A stretch of 64,000 nt of DNA from Streptococcus pneumoniae. Lineage in GTDB: Bacteria; Bacillota; Bacilli; Lactobacillales; Streptococcaceae. Shown piece after piece: positions 1 through 11,894 of this stretch. The stretch covers positions 2,046,001 through 2,110,000 of the forward strand of contig NZ_LN831051.1 in the NCBI RefSeq assembly GCF_001457635.1, read 5' to 3'. Position numbers and translations under genes: made by a program. The notes below the pieces were generated by a model. That model was not told the origin of the DNA and did no database searches. It saw nothing but the letters and a program-made list of their open reading frames with translations. Positions within the stretch are counted from its first letter, which is position 1, and each line of letters opens with the position of its first letter.

Positions 1-2377
1 CTTCGAGCGATGCTTGGATTTTTTCCATATAGCGTGCGACTTCTTCGTCCGTTAAGCTATCTTCTGGATTTTGGAAGGTCAAGCTATAAGCCATTGACTT
101 CATACCAAGTCCCAATTTCTCACCTGAGAAGACGTCAAAGAGTTTGATATCTGTCAAACGTTTCACGCCGGCAGCTTGGATAGCATCTACAACTTCTTGA
201 TGAGTCACTTCTGCCTTGAGGAGAAGGGCAACGTCACGGCTGACTGCCGGGAATTTGGTGATTTCTACAAATGGAGTCGCTGGCTGAAGCGCAGCTTCGA
301 TAGCTGAAAGGTTAAGCTCAGCCACATACGTTTCTGGAATATCGTAAGCCTTGGCAGTGACTGGATGCACTTGGCCAAGGAAACCAAGAACTTGGTCACC
401 GAGTGAAATCACGGCTGTACGACCTGGATGAAGGCTAGCGATTTCAGATGTTGCTGTATAGGTTACTTGGAGTCCCAAACGAGTAAATAGGGCTTCAAGG
501 ATTCCCTTAGCATAGAAGAAATCAACTGGAACTGCTGCTGTTTGGAAATCTTTTTCAGCAACCAAGCCTGTCAAGGCAAAGGCAAAACTGTTGATTTCAT
601 TTGGAAGTTCTTCTTTTGGATTACCTGTTTGTTCAAAGACTTTTCCAATCTCGTAAAGGGCCAAGTTTTTATTCTTACGAGCCACGTTGTAGGCAACGGT
701 ATCAAGGATACCTGAAATCATATTTTGACGGAGGACTGAACGATCCACAGTCATTGGCCACATGAGTTCCGTAAGGTTACTTGGTTGAGCCGTAAACTCA
801 ACTGCTTTTTCAGGAGTTGTTAGAGTATAGGTGATGATTTCTGTCAAACCTGCTCCTTCAGCAATAGTACGAACTTGACGGCGGAGTTTTTGTGTGGCTG
901 TCAATTCACCTGCTGTACCATCGTCTTTTGGTAGACTAGTTGGCAAGCGGTCATAACCATAGATACGAGCAATTTCTTCAAAGAGGTCAGCTTCGATTGT
1001 GATATCCCAACGACGACGTGGGACTCTGACTGTAAAGCTGTCTGCATTTCCAGAAAGACCAAAGCCAAGACGACGGAAGACGTCTTCTACATCAGCATAA
1101 GACAGCTCAGTTCCGAGGACACGGTTAACATCAGCAAGGGTTGAAGAAACTTCTACATCTGAAGTATCAAGCTCACCCGCTGAAACGATGCCCTTACGCA
1201 CCGTCGCACCTGCAAGTTCCGCAATCAGGCTAGCTGCCGCATCAAGGGCTTCATTAACTGTTGCCACATTAATTCCTTTTTCAAAGCGAGAAGATGACTC
1301 AGAACGAAGGTTCAGGCGACCACTTGTCTTACGGATAGATTTGCCATTGAAAACAGCAGCTTCAAGGACAACACGACTAGATTTTTCAGAGATTTCTGTT
1401 GCTTGACCACCCATGACACCTGCAAGGGCTACTGGCTTGTCTGCGACAGTGATGACTAGGTCATTCACGTCCAAGTCACGTTCTTCACCGTCCAAGGTCA
1501 CCAATTTTTCACCAGCACGCGCTTCACGCACACGGATGTCAGTCCCTTCAAAGTTATCCAAGTCAAAGGCATGCATTGGTTGACCAAAATAGAGCAGGAT
1601 GTAGTTGGTCACGTCCACTACGTTATTGATGGGACGGATTCCTTCGTTCATGAGAAGGTTTTGCAACCATTGTGGACTTGGTGCGATGGTCACATTGTCC
1701 AAGATACGAGCTGCATAGTAAGGCGCCTTGTCTGTCTCAATGCTGACAGAAAGGGCATCTGCCGCAGCTTCATTAGTTTCTGTTAGAGTAAATTCTTTAA
1801 AGTTGACTGCCTTGTCATAGATGGCTGCCACTTCGTGAGCCACTCCACACATAGAAAGGGCATCTGCACGGTTTGGTGTGATGGAAAGTTCGATGATTTC
1901 ATCATCCAAGTCTAGGTAAGAAAAGACTTCCTCACCTGGCACGGCATCTTCAGGCAAGATTTGGATGCCATCTGCGAATTCCTTAGGCACAACTGAGTCA
2001 GAAATTCCCAATTCACCAAGTGAACAGATCATTCCAAGTGACTCCAAACCACGGATTTTTCCTTTTTTGATTTTGTAGTTATCAGCGATACGAGCTCCTG
2101 GAAGAGCCACCATGACCTTGATCCCAGCACGCACATTTGGGGCACCACAAACGATCTGACGCTCTTCTTCGCCAACGTTAACCTGACAAACATGGAGGTG
2201 AGTCTCTGGCACATCTTCGCAAGACAAGACCTCACCGACGACAATTTTTGAGAGACCAGCAGCTGGTGATTCGACACCTTCGACCTCGATTCCTGTAGTT
2301 GACATTTTTTCAGCCAACTCTTGTGATGGCACATCAATGTCCACCAATTCTTTTAACCATTTATAAGATATAAGCAT
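1..2377 (-). CDS. pheT: Phenylalanyl-tRNA synthetase beta subunit (3' end cut by window edge)
   Basis: Beta chain of the (alpha-beta)2 PheRS that charges tRNA-Phe. I translated it from the minus strand. The start is the ATG ending at 2377, giving [17 protein letters not shown], and the frame stays open to base 1 (792 codons, against about 801 in the family), so only a few C-terminal codons are missing. The N-terminal tRNA-binding/EMAP-like fold (residues ~40-150, with [10 protein letters not shown]), the B3/B4 editing region, the B5 domain and a C-terminal anticodon-binding domain ([12 protein letters not shown]) are recognisable. It is the third gene after pheS and a GNAT gene, in the T-box-controlled transcript that starts near 4240. 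Confidence 0.96.
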   Translation of the reverse strand, partial: MLISYKWLKELVDIDVPSQELAEKMSTTGIEVEGVESPAAGLSKIVVGEVLSCEDVPETHLHVCQVNVGEEERQIVCGAPNVRAGIKVMVALPGARIADNYKIKKGKIRGLESLGMICSLGELGISDSVVPKEFADGIQILPEDAVPGEEVFSYLDLDDEIIELSITPNRADALSMCGVAHEVAAIYDKAVNFKEFTLTETNEAAADALSVSIETDKAPYYAARILDNVTIAPSPQWLQNLLMNEGIRPINNVVDVTNYILLYFGQPMHAFDLDNFEGTDIRVREARAGEKLVTLDGEERDLDVNDLVITVADKPVALAGVMGGQATEISEKSSRVVLEAAVFNGKSIRKTSGRLNLRSESSSRFEKGINVATVNEALDAAASLIAELAGATVRKGIVSAGELDTSDVEVSSTLADVNRVLGTELSYADVEDVFRRLGFGLSGNADSFTVRVPRRRWDITIEADLFEEIARIYGYDRLPTSLPKDDGTAGELTATQKLRRQVRTIAEGAGLTEIITYTLTTPEKAVEFTAQPSNLTELMWPMTVDRSVLRQNMISGILDTVAYNVARKNKNLALYEIGKVFEQTGNPKEELPNEINSFAFALTGLVAEKDFQTAAVPVDFFYAKGILEALFTRLGLQVTYTATSEIASLHPGRTAVISLGDQVLGFLGQVHPVTAKAYDIPETYVAELNLSAIEAALQPATPFVEITKFPAVSRDVALLLKAEVTHQEVVDAIQAAGVKRLTDIKLFDVFSGEKLGLGMKSMAYSLTFQNPEDSLTDEEVARYMEKIQASLE

Positions 2378-2453
2378 AATTTAGTTCTCCAGAATGACCA
2401 TTGCCACACTGGTTCTTTTCCTTTCCTATCATTTCAATAGAAGAATCCTCTTC

Positions 2454-2963
2454 TTACCTTAATTTCTTTCTCAGTAACCAATCCGTATCTACTTTTTGAC
2501 CAACCATAAAATGATGTTGGCTAAATTTTTCAAAACCATATCGATTATAAAACGCTTGAGCTTTTGTATTATGCTCCCAAACACCTAGCCAAGCCCAAGA
2601 AAAACTATTTTTTGTAGCAAGTTCAAGTGCGAATTCAAACAGTTGCTTACCTAGTCCAAATCCTTGGAATTTTTGTAGCACATAGAGGCGTTGAATTTCA
2701 AAAGCGTCCTCTAATTCTCTCTCAGTTTGAGCACTTCCCCAGTTGACTTTGAGAAAACCAGCTATCTCCTCCTCATGCATAATGAAATAGGTTTCAGAGT
2801 CAGGATTTCCCAACTCAGTTGACAAAGTTTTCAGACTATAAGCCTCTTCAAAGTATTCCTGTAACTGCTCTTCCGTATTATCATACGCAAAGGTTTCACG
2901 AAAGGCTTGTTTGGCAATTTTAGCCAACACCTCAACATCTGCCATTTCTACTTTTCTAATCAT
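2454..2963 (-). CDS. GNAT-family N-acetyltransferase between pheS and pheT
   Basis: A 169-residue Gcn5-related acetyltransferase. The acetyl-CoA-binding segment is visible as LYVLQKFQGFGLGKQLFEFAL (about residues 92-112), a Q/RxxGxG/A-type motif. It is followed by WLGVWEHNTKAQAFYNRYGFEKF, the usual GNAT motif B end. The substrate cannot be read from the sequence. The start codon shares one base with the pheS stop codon (TAATG), so it is translationally coupled to pheS and sits inside the pheS-pheT transcript. The same arrangement is, as I recall, usual in pneumococci. Confidence 0.9.
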   Translation of the reverse strand: MIRKVEMADVEVLAKIAKQAFRETFAYDNTEEQLQEYFEEAYSLKTLSTELGNPDSETYFIMHEEEIAGFLKVNWGSAQTERELEDAFEIQRLYVLQKFQGFGLGKQLFEFALELATKNSFSWAWLGVWEHNTKAQAFYNRYGFEKFSQHHFMVGQKVDTDWLLRKKLR

Positions 2964-4009
2964 TATTTAAACTGTTCTGAGAAGCGGACATCTCCTTGGT
3001 AGAATCCACGGATATCGTTGATTCCATAACGGAGCATAGCTACACGCTCTTGTCCAAGACCAAAGGCAAAACCAGAGTATACAGTCGCATCGATACCACT
3101 CATTTCAAGGACACGTGGGTGAACCATACCGGCTCCCATAATTTCGATCCAACCTGTTTTCTTACATACGTTACAGCCTTCTCCACCACACTTGAAGCAA
3201 GAAACATCCACCTCAACAGATGGCTCTGTGAATGGGAAGTAAGATGGACGCAAACGAATTTGACGCTCTTCACCAAACATTTTTTGGACAATCAACTGAA
3301 GCGTTCCTTGAAGATCAGCCATAGAGATATTTTTCCCAACTACCAAGCCTTCGATTTGGTGGAATTGGTGACTGTGGGTCGCATCGTCCGTATCGCGACG
3401 GAAGACACGCCCTGGCGAGATCATCTTCAAAGGACCTTTAGAAAAATCATGGGCATCCATAGCACGCGCCTGAACTGGAGACGTGTGGGTACGGAGCAAG
3501 ATTTCTTCAGTGATATAGAAAGTATCCTGCATATCACGAGCTGGGTGGTCTTTTGGAAGGTTCATACGTTCAAAGTTATAGTAGTCTTGCTCCACTTCAA
3601 AACCATCCACGACTTGATAACCCATACCGATGAAGATATCTTCGATTTCTTCACTGGTTTGTGTCAAAACGTGACGGTGACCAGTCGCAACTGGACGACC
3701 TGGAAGCGTCACATCGATACTCTCGCTAGCCAGTTGAGCCGCGACTTTCTTTTCTTCCAAGAGCTTAGCTGTTTCTTCAAAAGCAGCTGTCAAGACATCA
3801 CGAGCTTCATTGACGTGTTTCCCGATGATTGGACGCATCTCAGCAGAAACATCTTTCATCCCTTTGAGGATTTCAGTGAGCGAACCCTTTTTACCAAGGA
3901 CAGAGACACGCAAATCTTGCATCTCTTTTTCATTTCCAGCAGTAATCTGCTTCAAGCTAGTCAGCGTTTCTTCGCGAAGCGCTTTTAATTGTTCTTCAAT
4001 AGTTGACAT
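2963..4009 (-). CDS. pheS: Phenylalanyl-tRNA synthetase alpha subunit
   Basis: Catalytic alpha chain of PheRS, 348 residues. It has an N-terminal coiled coil ([19 protein letters not shown]) and the class II core: motif 2 ([23 protein letters not shown]) and motif 3 ([18 protein letters not shown]). The start used is the ATG at 4009 behind a GGAGG-type ribosome site. A longer in-frame reading to 4090 runs into the T-box leader and is not real. It is the first gene of the pheS-GNAT-pheT operon. Family assignment is certain and the length is normal. Confidence 0.97.
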   Translation of the reverse strand: MSTIEEQLKALREETLTSLKQITAGNEKEMQDLRVSVLGKKGSLTEILKGMKDVSAEMRPIIGKHVNEARDVLTAAFEETAKLLEEKKVAAQLASESIDVTLPGRPVATGHRHVLTQTSEEIEDIFIGMGYQVVDGFEVEQDYYNFERMNLPKDHPARDMQDTFYITEEILLRTHTSPVQARAMDAHDFSKGPLKMISPGRVFRRDTDDATHSHQFHQIEGLVVGKNISMADLQGTLQLIVQKMFGEERQIRLRPSYFPFTEPSVEVDVSCFKCGGEGCNVCKKTGWIEIMGAGMVHPRVLEMSGIDATVYSGFAFGLGQERVAMLRYGINDIRGFYQGDVRFSEQFK

Positions 4010-4039
4010 ATTTCCTCCATCAGTCTCTCGTAGATAAAA

Positions 4040-4240
4040 AGAAAACCACATGCCAAAAACTCCACTCGGAGCGTTGACACGCGGTACCATCCGTTTTCAT
4101 CTGACAAGTCAGACCTTCATTTCTAAATCCATGCGCAAGTGAATTCACCCAGCTTTCATATAGAGAGCTTGCAGTCACGGCTCTCCTCCCTGATATACTT
4201 CCCTTGGGCTACTAGTCTTTCAGATTTCTATTCAATTACC
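4040..4240 (-). promoter_or_regulatory. T-box riboswitch of the pheS operon
   Basis: Untranslated leader of pheS. The invariant T-box (TGGTACCGCG, plus-strand 4080-4089 as its complement) lies just before a short stem with a T-run (4055-4071), as expected for an antiterminator/terminator pair. A phenylalanine specifier TTC within GAATTCAC lies upstream in the stem I region. By the known mechanism, uncharged tRNA-Phe binding would favour read-through. The exact stem borders are approximate. Confidence 0.85.
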
Positions 4241-4244
4241 ACTT

Positions 4245-4273
4245 AGTTTATCAGATTTTTACCATTCTTGCAA
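4245..4273 (-). promoter_or_regulatory. Predicted promoter of the pheS operon
   Basis: On the minus strand, TTGCAA (-35, 4268-4273) and TAAACT (-10, 4245-4250) are separated by 17 bp. They lie just upstream of the T-box leader. Confidence 0.55.
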
Positions 4274-4316
4274 GACCTATCTTACTTCTGCTTGTTAGCT
4301 TATTCTTATCTAACTT

Positions 4317-4428
4317 TATAGCGGATTGAAATAAGATGAAAACAAATCGATTGGGAAAGTAAAATTAATTTCTATAAATGTTTTAGCAATTGTTTCGTAC
4401 TATTTTAGATTCAGTCTACTATATATAA
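4317..4428. repeat. RUP repeat element
   Basis: A ~110-bp element bounded by imperfect inverted ends (TATAG...attgaaa / ...tcagtctactata) and a TA target. It contains the core AAACAAATCGATT and the GTACTATT box that recur at 23711, 45855 and 62029. It matches the pneumococcal RUP family, thought to be moved by the IS630-Spn1 transposase. It separates the pheS promoter from the bglA terminator. Confidence 0.85.
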
Positions 4429-4500
4429 CCAATCTATCCTAAGTTAACTATTTATAATCGGCTCTCTGTAACAAAATTAAATTAATTAATCCCCCTATAA

Positions 4501-4543
4501 AATAAAGAGGTTTAGAATTTGATGTCTTCCAAACCTCTTTATT
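4501..4543 (-). terminator. Rho-independent terminator after bglA
   Basis: A perfect 13-bp stem (AATAAAGAGGTTT / AAACCTCTTTATT) followed on the minus strand by a T-rich run, about 60 bp beyond the bglA stop. Confidence 0.85.
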
Positions 4544-4600
4544 TCATATTTAATGAGATGCTGCCTTAACCGTGATAATATCTAATCATCAATAAACAAA

Positions 4601-6028
<1,428 letters not shown>

Positions 6029-7867
6029 TTATAATATTACCAGTAATTCCTTAGAATGCTCGATTGTCTGATTATTAGGTAATACTAATACATCTAGAAA
6101 ATCATTGGTATTCGTTACAATTACTGGTGTAACTGTTTCGTAGCCTTTAGTCTTGATTAAATTCAAGTCCATTTCAAAAATCAACTGATTTTTGAAAACT
6201 CTGTCTCCTTCTTCTACATGACTAATAAAACCTTGACCTTTTAGCTCAACAGTATCTAATCCAATATGAATTAGTAACTCAACACCCTCATCACTCTTCA
6301 ATCCAATTGCGTGCTTAGTCGGAAAAATATTTGTAATTTTCCCATCAAATGGTGCATAAACCTTACCTTCACTTGGAATAATCGCTACTCCGTCTCCAAT
6401 TAGTTTATCTGAAAATGTTTTATCCTGGACATCGCTTAACGGAATGATTTCTCCTGATATAGGAGAAAATATCATTTTTTTATTTGAAACTCCAGCTTTA
6501 ACTTCTAAATTGCTAGAACTCTCTTCTTCATCGATTCCAAATATATAAGCTAATACAAAGGTAATAACAACCGAAATAACCGCCACAATTAAAGCATTTA
6601 CAATATTTGATGGTACATCAGAATAAATAAATTGAGGCAACGCTATCAAAGATGGGACAGCAAATAGATACGCTTTAACACTAGTAAGACCTGCAAATAA
6701 TCCCGCTAATCCACCACCAATCATAGCTGCATAAAGCGGTTTTTTATATTTTAAAGTCACACCATATAATGCAGGTTCGGTAATCCCTGCAAGTAAGGCT
6801 GAGAAACCTGCTGCAAAAGCAATTTGTTTTGTATTATTATTTTTACTCTTTAATGCAACAGCCATCGAAGCAGACCCTTGAGCTAAGTTTGACCCTAACA
6901 TTGCTGGAAGAATTAATACGTCTGGAGTAGCAATAGATGCCGCCAAAAAAATAGGTGCAAAAGCCCAATGCATTCCAGTCATAACAATAAATGGCATAAT
7001 AGCACCAAGAATAGCTAATGTAAGCCATCCAGCTACATCATACATTTGCCCAACTAGATTTGATAATCCTTCACCAACAATTACTCCAATAGGCCCGACT
7101 ACAACTAAGGCAATACAGCTTGATACTAATAATACTAGCGTAGGTTGCAAAAAACTCTTAGTAACAGCTGGTGTTAATTTAGCAATCATTTTTTCAATAT
7201 ATTTCATCAACCAAACCATAATAAGAATTGGAACGACTGACGAACCATAACTAGCTGGTATCACAGGTACACCAAATAAACTAAGAGGATTCCCTGATTG
7301 CACCATTTGAACAAAATTTGGATGGAGAAGTACACCTGCTACAGACATAGCTAATGTAGATGTTACTTTTAATTTTTGTGATGCAGAATAAGCTAATAAC
7401 AGCGGTAAGAAATAATATGGAGCATCCCCAAAAAATGTCAAAAAAGCAATAGTCTGAGAATCTGATTGCAATATACCAAGCATTGGTAAAATAATTACCA
7501 AGACTTTCAGCATACCTCCCCCTAACATTGCTGGAATGATTGGAGTCATGGAACCAGCGATATACTCAATGATTCTTTCTAAAATATTCCCTTTGTGCCC
7601 TTGAACAACTGAATCGGATTCAAAATTGCCAAGTTTAACGAATTCTTTATAATAATTAGCTACATCATTACCAAGTATAATTTGATATTGTCCATTCTTT
7701 TTCATAATACCTATTACACCTGGTATCTTCTTCACATCATCATCATTGACTAAATTTTCATCTTTTAATTCTAATCTTAAACGTGTTACACAATGGGTAA
7801 CTCTATTGACATTTTTTTCACCTCCAATTACATCGAGGATTTTTTGTACCTTATCTTTATAACTCAT
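6029..7867 (-). CDS. bglP: PTS beta-glucoside transporter, EIIBCA
   Basis: A 612-residue fused permease of the glucose/sucrose-beta-glucoside PTS family. The order is EIIB (residues 1-90, phosphorylated Cys in THCVTRLRLEL), a membrane EIIC of about 10 segments (100-460; GMHWAFAPIFLA and AGITEPALYGV are family hallmarks), and EIIA (470-612; active-site His in LLIHIGLDTVELKGQGF). It imports and phosphorylates a beta-glucoside for the adjacent glucosidase. It lies 17 bp after licT and is controlled by the antiterminator upstream of licT. Confidence 0.94.
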   Translation of the reverse strand: MSYKDKVQKILDVIGGEKNVNRVTHCVTRLRLELKDENLVNDDDVKKIPGVIGIMKKNGQYQIILGNDVANYYKEFVKLGNFESDSVVQGHKGNILERIIEYIAGSMTPIIPAMLGGGMLKVLVIILPMLGILQSDSQTIAFLTFFGDAPYYFLPLLLAYSASQKLKVTSTLAMSVAGVLLHPNFVQMVQSGNPLSLFGVPVIPASYGSSVVPILIMVWLMKYIEKMIAKLTPAVTKSFLQPTLVLLVSSCIALVVVGPIGVIVGEGLSNLVGQMYDVAGWLTLAILGAIMPFIVMTGMHWAFAPIFLAASIATPDVLILPAMLGSNLAQGSASMAVALKSKNNNTKQIAFAAGFSALLAGITEPALYGVTLKYKKPLYAAMIGGGLAGLFAGLTSVKAYLFAVPSLIALPQFIYSDVPSNIVNALIVAVISVVITFVLAYIFGIDEEESSSNLEVKAGVSNKKMIFSPISGEIIPLSDVQDKTFSDKLIGDGVAIIPSEGKVYAPFDGKITNIFPTKHAIGLKSDEGVELLIHIGLDTVELKGQGFISHVEEGDRVFKNQLIFEMDLNLIKTKGYETVTPVIVTNTNDFLDVLVLPNNQTIEHSKELLVIL

Positions 7868-7884
7868 GGTATTCTCCTATTCTA

Positions 7885-8724
7885 TTAATCTAAATTTTTT
7901 GTTAAGCGACGAATATGAGCCATCAAATAAACTAATTCACTAGAAGTCAGCAAATAATTGTACTCAGTTTGTATAAACATTGCCACCTGTTCACCACATT
8001 CATATTCTCTAGGATATTTATTTTTCATTAATGCTAACAAGTCTTCATCATCATCGTCACAATAAGTTGTATTTTCAACCAAGCGATGGGCAAATAATTT
8101 TATATGAGTTATGAATCTATAATAATCAATAGAATCTTGGTTAAACTCAGTACAATAGAAATCTTGAATGATTTTCTCAATTCCCATAATTATTTCAGTG
8201 ATTTTATACGACTCTTGAAAATTATTTTCTAAATTAGCATTAACAAAATGTAGCGCTATGAATGCAGCTTCGTCAATTGGAAGTTCAATACCTAACTCTT
8301 TTTTTATTATTTGTAAAGCCCTTTTCCCAAGCTCAAATTCTTCTTTATAATATTTCGAGATTTCCCAGCGTAGGGGATTCGAAATAATAACTCCTTCTTT
8401 ATAACGTTCTATACTCGAAGAAATATGATCCGTTAGATTTATATAGATAATCTCATCAAAATTATTACCTAATGTTATTTTACCTAGGTTAATTATTTTT
8501 TCGGTGATGTACACCAACTCCAAAGGAACGTTAATAAACATCTCTGTAAAACGGGTCATATTATCTCTATTTTTGAGAAAAAAACTTTTCTCAATATCAA
8601 TTGGATTTACTTTATCTCCAGTTTTTCTTCCAAAAGCTATTCCCCTTCCAAAAAGAAGAATATCGATATCTTTTTTACTTTGCGCAATTACGGCATTGTG
8701 GTTTAGTATTCGTTTTATGATCAT
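7885..8724 (-). CDS. licT: LicT/BglG-family transcription antiterminator
   Basis: 279 residues. The N-terminal co-antiterminator RNA-binding domain (MIIKRILNHNAVIAQ..., residues 1-55) is followed by two PRD domains. PRD histidines fit in NLTDHISSSIERY, ALHFVNANLENN, FAHRLVENT and MAHIRRL. PTS-mediated phosphorylation of the PRDs sets activity. When the sugar is present the protein binds the RAT RNA and prevents termination ahead of its own gene. It is the first gene of licT-bglP-bglA. Confidence 0.94.
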   Translation of the reverse strand: MIIKRILNHNAVIAQSKKDIDILLFGRGIAFGRKTGDKVNPIDIEKSFFLKNRDNMTRFTEMFINVPLELVYITEKIINLGKITLGNNFDEIIYINLTDHISSSIERYKEGVIISNPLRWEISKYYKEEFELGKRALQIIKKELGIELPIDEAAFIALHFVNANLENNFQESYKITEIIMGIEKIIQDFYCTEFNQDSIDYYRFITHIKLFAHRLVENTTYCDDDDEDLLALMKNKYPREYECGEQVAMFIQTEYNYLLTSSELVYLMAHIRRLTKNLD

Positions 8725-8740
8725 AAAATTTCCCTTTTAA

Positions 8741-8829
8741 AATAAAAGGAACCTACTTAAAAAACATCAAGAAACTTCTTCTGATGTGATTAAATAGGTT
8801 CCTGCTCACTTGTATTAGTGATAACATCC
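8741..8829 (-). promoter_or_regulatory. LicT RAT antiterminator overlapping a terminator
   Basis: On the minus strand a RAT-like stem (8797-8829, beginning GGATGTTATCAC and ending GAGCAGGAACC) overlaps the 5' arm of a terminator hairpin. That hairpin is GGAACCTA...TAGGTTCC followed by TTTTATTTT, at 8741-8802. The two structures are mutually exclusive because they share GGAACC. This is the classic BglG/LicT arrangement and lies 20-100 nt ahead of licT. Confidence 0.88.
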
Positions 8830-8894
8830 TTTTATTTCAATTTTTAATGGTGACATGAAGCTTAAATAATTAATAACTCTGTAACCGTTTTTAT

Positions 8895-8923
8895 TTTATG
8901 ATATTTCAATCTATTTGTCAAGT
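8895..8923 (-). promoter_or_regulatory. Predicted licT operon promoter
   Basis: TTGACA (8918-8923) and TAAAAT (8895-8900) with a 17-bp spacer on the minus strand. The start site would fall just before the RAT. A weak cre-like stretch (AAACGGTTACAG) lies directly downstream, so catabolite repression is possible but not proven. Confidence 0.7.
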
Positions 8924-9024
8924 ACTTATAAAAATTTTTTTATTTTGTGTGATTCGAATGTGATAATGGCAACAGTCTCACTAAAGAAATGAAAATCATA
9001 CATAGAAATTTTTAAAAATTTTCT

Positions 9025-11704
9025 CTATCGTAAACCTGCCACTAGTTCAGAAACTATACTAGCTGATTCCAAACGTAATATGGTCATCTCATCTACCTTC
9101 CCTAATAATGGCATTGCACCATACCAAACAATAGTCTTATTCACCAAAAGAATAGGCGTTACTATTTTTGATTGAGTAAAAGACACTTTAATTTTCTGGC
9201 TCTTCAACTGGTCTAGCCATGCTTTATTTGCAACCGTCTCTGGTATACATATCTCAATTTGACTAATCCTAAATTCTTTTAGAAAATTCATCAGTTTTGT
9301 CTGGTGCACATAAGGTAAAATAAGCAGACATTCCTGTCTTTCCCCTGCTAAGTCCTCTCTCAACACCTTCTCATATCTACTATCAACATAAACGAATTGT
9401 TTCTCCTCACCCTCGATGACACGATAATCCATCTTTCGATAAGCTACTTGTCGTTTCTGAAACATCTTTTCTAAATAAGGAACATGAATATCCACATAAT
9501 CGAAAATACGCACCAAAGACTTATCCTTGTAGTTTCTATGAATCCGACCTGCATACTGAATTAAATTATTTTTCCAAGAAAAGGGTGCTGCCAAGATAAG
9601 CGTGTCCAACTGAGGTAAGTCAAAACCTTCGCCAATGTATTTTCCAGTAGACAACAAAACAAACCCTTTATCTAACTGTTCTAACGTCTCCAGTAAACTC
9701 GTTCTTTCTCGGACTTTGGTTTTTCCGCTAATAATGTAACAGTCATCAACCTCTTTCTCTTTCAATAACTTTTCAAAGACATCTATCTGTTGAATTCGAT
9801 TAACTAAAACCAAGATATTCCGTCCTTCTGCCACTTGGGCTAGAATATCCTTGAGAATCAACTGATTCCTCGCTGAGTCTGTAGCAATCCAATCACTGAG
9901 CTGTATAAAATTACTTGCTTTGGTCTTTTCAATCTCCAAATGACCAAAAGAAGTGAATCTTAATTGCAATTGCCGTTTAAAATCCGTTTCCCTCTTATCA
10001 GCAGTATGGAGTATCTCACCAATTCTCTGAAAAACAATAGGCTCATGACCATTCTTACGCTCAGGCGTAGCCGTCAAACCGTAAAGATACTTCCCTCTAA
10101 ACTGAGCAACAACTTTTTCAAACATCAAGGCAGAGACATGATGACACTCATCCACAATCATCATCTCATACTCATCCAAAAGACTTTGACTATTTTCCAA
10201 CTTAAATAGAGATTGAATCATAACGACATCAACCAGTTTACTCAGCCATTTCTTAGTCCCACCGTACTGTCCAACATAGCCGATTACCTTTTCACGACCT
10301 GATGCCGTATAACGGATAGCCTCCTCCTCTTCGAAAGTCAAAAAGCAGTTTAAGCGATCTAGCCATTGGTCTAAGAGTTGCTTATTATGGACTAGAATAA
10401 TTGTTTTTGTTTTCCGTTCAGAGATAAGAGCAGCACCTAAAACGGTCTTCCCAAAACCAGTCTCCGCATGAAGTAAACCATTTTCTTTAGAAGTCATATC
10501 TGACAGGGCTAACTCTTGCTCAAAAGTGAGTTCTCCCTTAAATTCCACGCTAATAGACCTTTGTACCTTTCTCCTATCTTCCACAGATACCTGCTTAAAT
10601 TTATCTTGCAATGGATATAACAAGCCTCTTGGCAGCCATAAATAATAATCGGATTCTCCAAATAAATACATTCTCTCAGGAATTTGATAGGTTGGCTGTC
10701 GCATAGCCTGCTTTAAATAAAATTCGGGATTAGAAAATGAAGCCATATTTTTCAAGAAAAACAGTGTCTTGGGTGTCACAGACGATTTTTCAAGTTGGAT
10801 CATATTGGATAAGACGATCTTCAACTCCTTGTCCAATTCTTGCTTGCCTAACTCTTCTTGGATTAACAGTGCCACTTTAGCAGTTGAAACCCTCTGAATT
10901 TCTTGTAGATACCTCCATTGGTCTTCATAAGGCTGAAACTGTTCATCCACAAAGACCGTTCGCCCTTGATGGTAAGCTTCTCCTTGAAAAGGCAAGGCAA
11001 TCAAATTTCCAAATCCCCCCCTTAGGAAGGACATCCTGATTTGGAAACATGCGATCAAAAGAATCAAAGGACAGTTGCATACTTTCCTGCATTGCCAGTT
11101 CTATCAGTTTCTTTCCAAACAAGCGAGCCTCTCGACTCGGAATCGCTTCCTCAAAGAAGAACCAAATATGGAGTCCGTGACCCGAACGAGAAATCTCTAA
11201 ATGGGCTTCCATCTGGCGTTCCCTGGCTATTCTTCGAATGGTTAAACCAGCTTCTTTCCAATCTCCTTCATCAAAATCCAGTACCAAAAAATGACAGCTA
11301 TCATCTAAGTGCATAGGAAAGATACCGATAGCTGTCTCCCCACGAAAATGAGATTTCAAAACGGAGTCCGTCAATGTCTGGAAACTCCGTTTTTCAAGTG
11401 GCAACTGCTTCCAACCATAATCATAGGAAGGAAAATACTGAATTTTCCCTTGATCATTGATAAAACTCTTAGCATAAACATCATAACGGCCAGCAAACAC
11501 GGAGGTAAACAATTGTAATTTTTCTTGCGTCGTCAAGTGACTACTTTGAAGTTGGAACATCTCCTCGAACCGAGAGCGTTCCATCACAAACTGACTCTTG
11601 TCTTTAAGACGTTTACACAAGAAAAACTCACTATCCCCATTAAAAGAAGAAAAGACATCAAGTACTTCTACCACAATTCCATCCAAAGACACAAAAATAG
11701 CCAT
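9025..11704 (-). pseudogene. TOTE-type archaeo-eukaryotic primase fused to SF2 helicase, split by a poly-G frameshift
   Basis: Two overlapping frames together encode one protein of about 890 residues. Part 1 (start ATG at 11704, RBS GGAGG) is an AEP primase. It has the metal pair DFD (D143, D145), SRSGHGLHIW (~172-181) and [11 protein letters not shown] (~220-230). The second frame resumes at FGNLIALPFQG and continues with an SF2 helicase (Walker A ETGFGKT, DECHH box, GLTATP, then a QYAGRIHR motif VI) and a C-terminal PLD-like tail. The break falls on a run of seven G (plus-strand C run ~11015-11021); six G would restore the frame. Pfam calls this primase AEP-TOTE, a predicted conflict-system component. 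It could be a slippage allele, a dead gene or a base-call error. Confidence 0.82.
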
Positions 11705-11894
11705 AACAATCACCTCCTTGATTCCTATAGGCTGATTATAACAAGAATGGCTGAAATTGTACACGAAAATAAAATCCGAATAGCACTCATTTTGTATGCG
11801 ACTAATAGTCCATCTCGCTCCGGAATGTACGAAGTAAATAGAGTTTAAACGAGCAGTCTATAAAATTCAAAAAACGCATCATATCAGGTGTACA

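Noticed and set aside
2996..3988. 330-codon frame opposite pheS
   Set aside because: Shadow of a highly conserved essential gene, with unnatural composition (His/Thr/Phe rich) and no RBS.
4010..4090. N-terminal extension of PheS (27 residues)
   Set aside because: It would translate the T-box terminator stem; the ATG at 4009 has the ribosome site.
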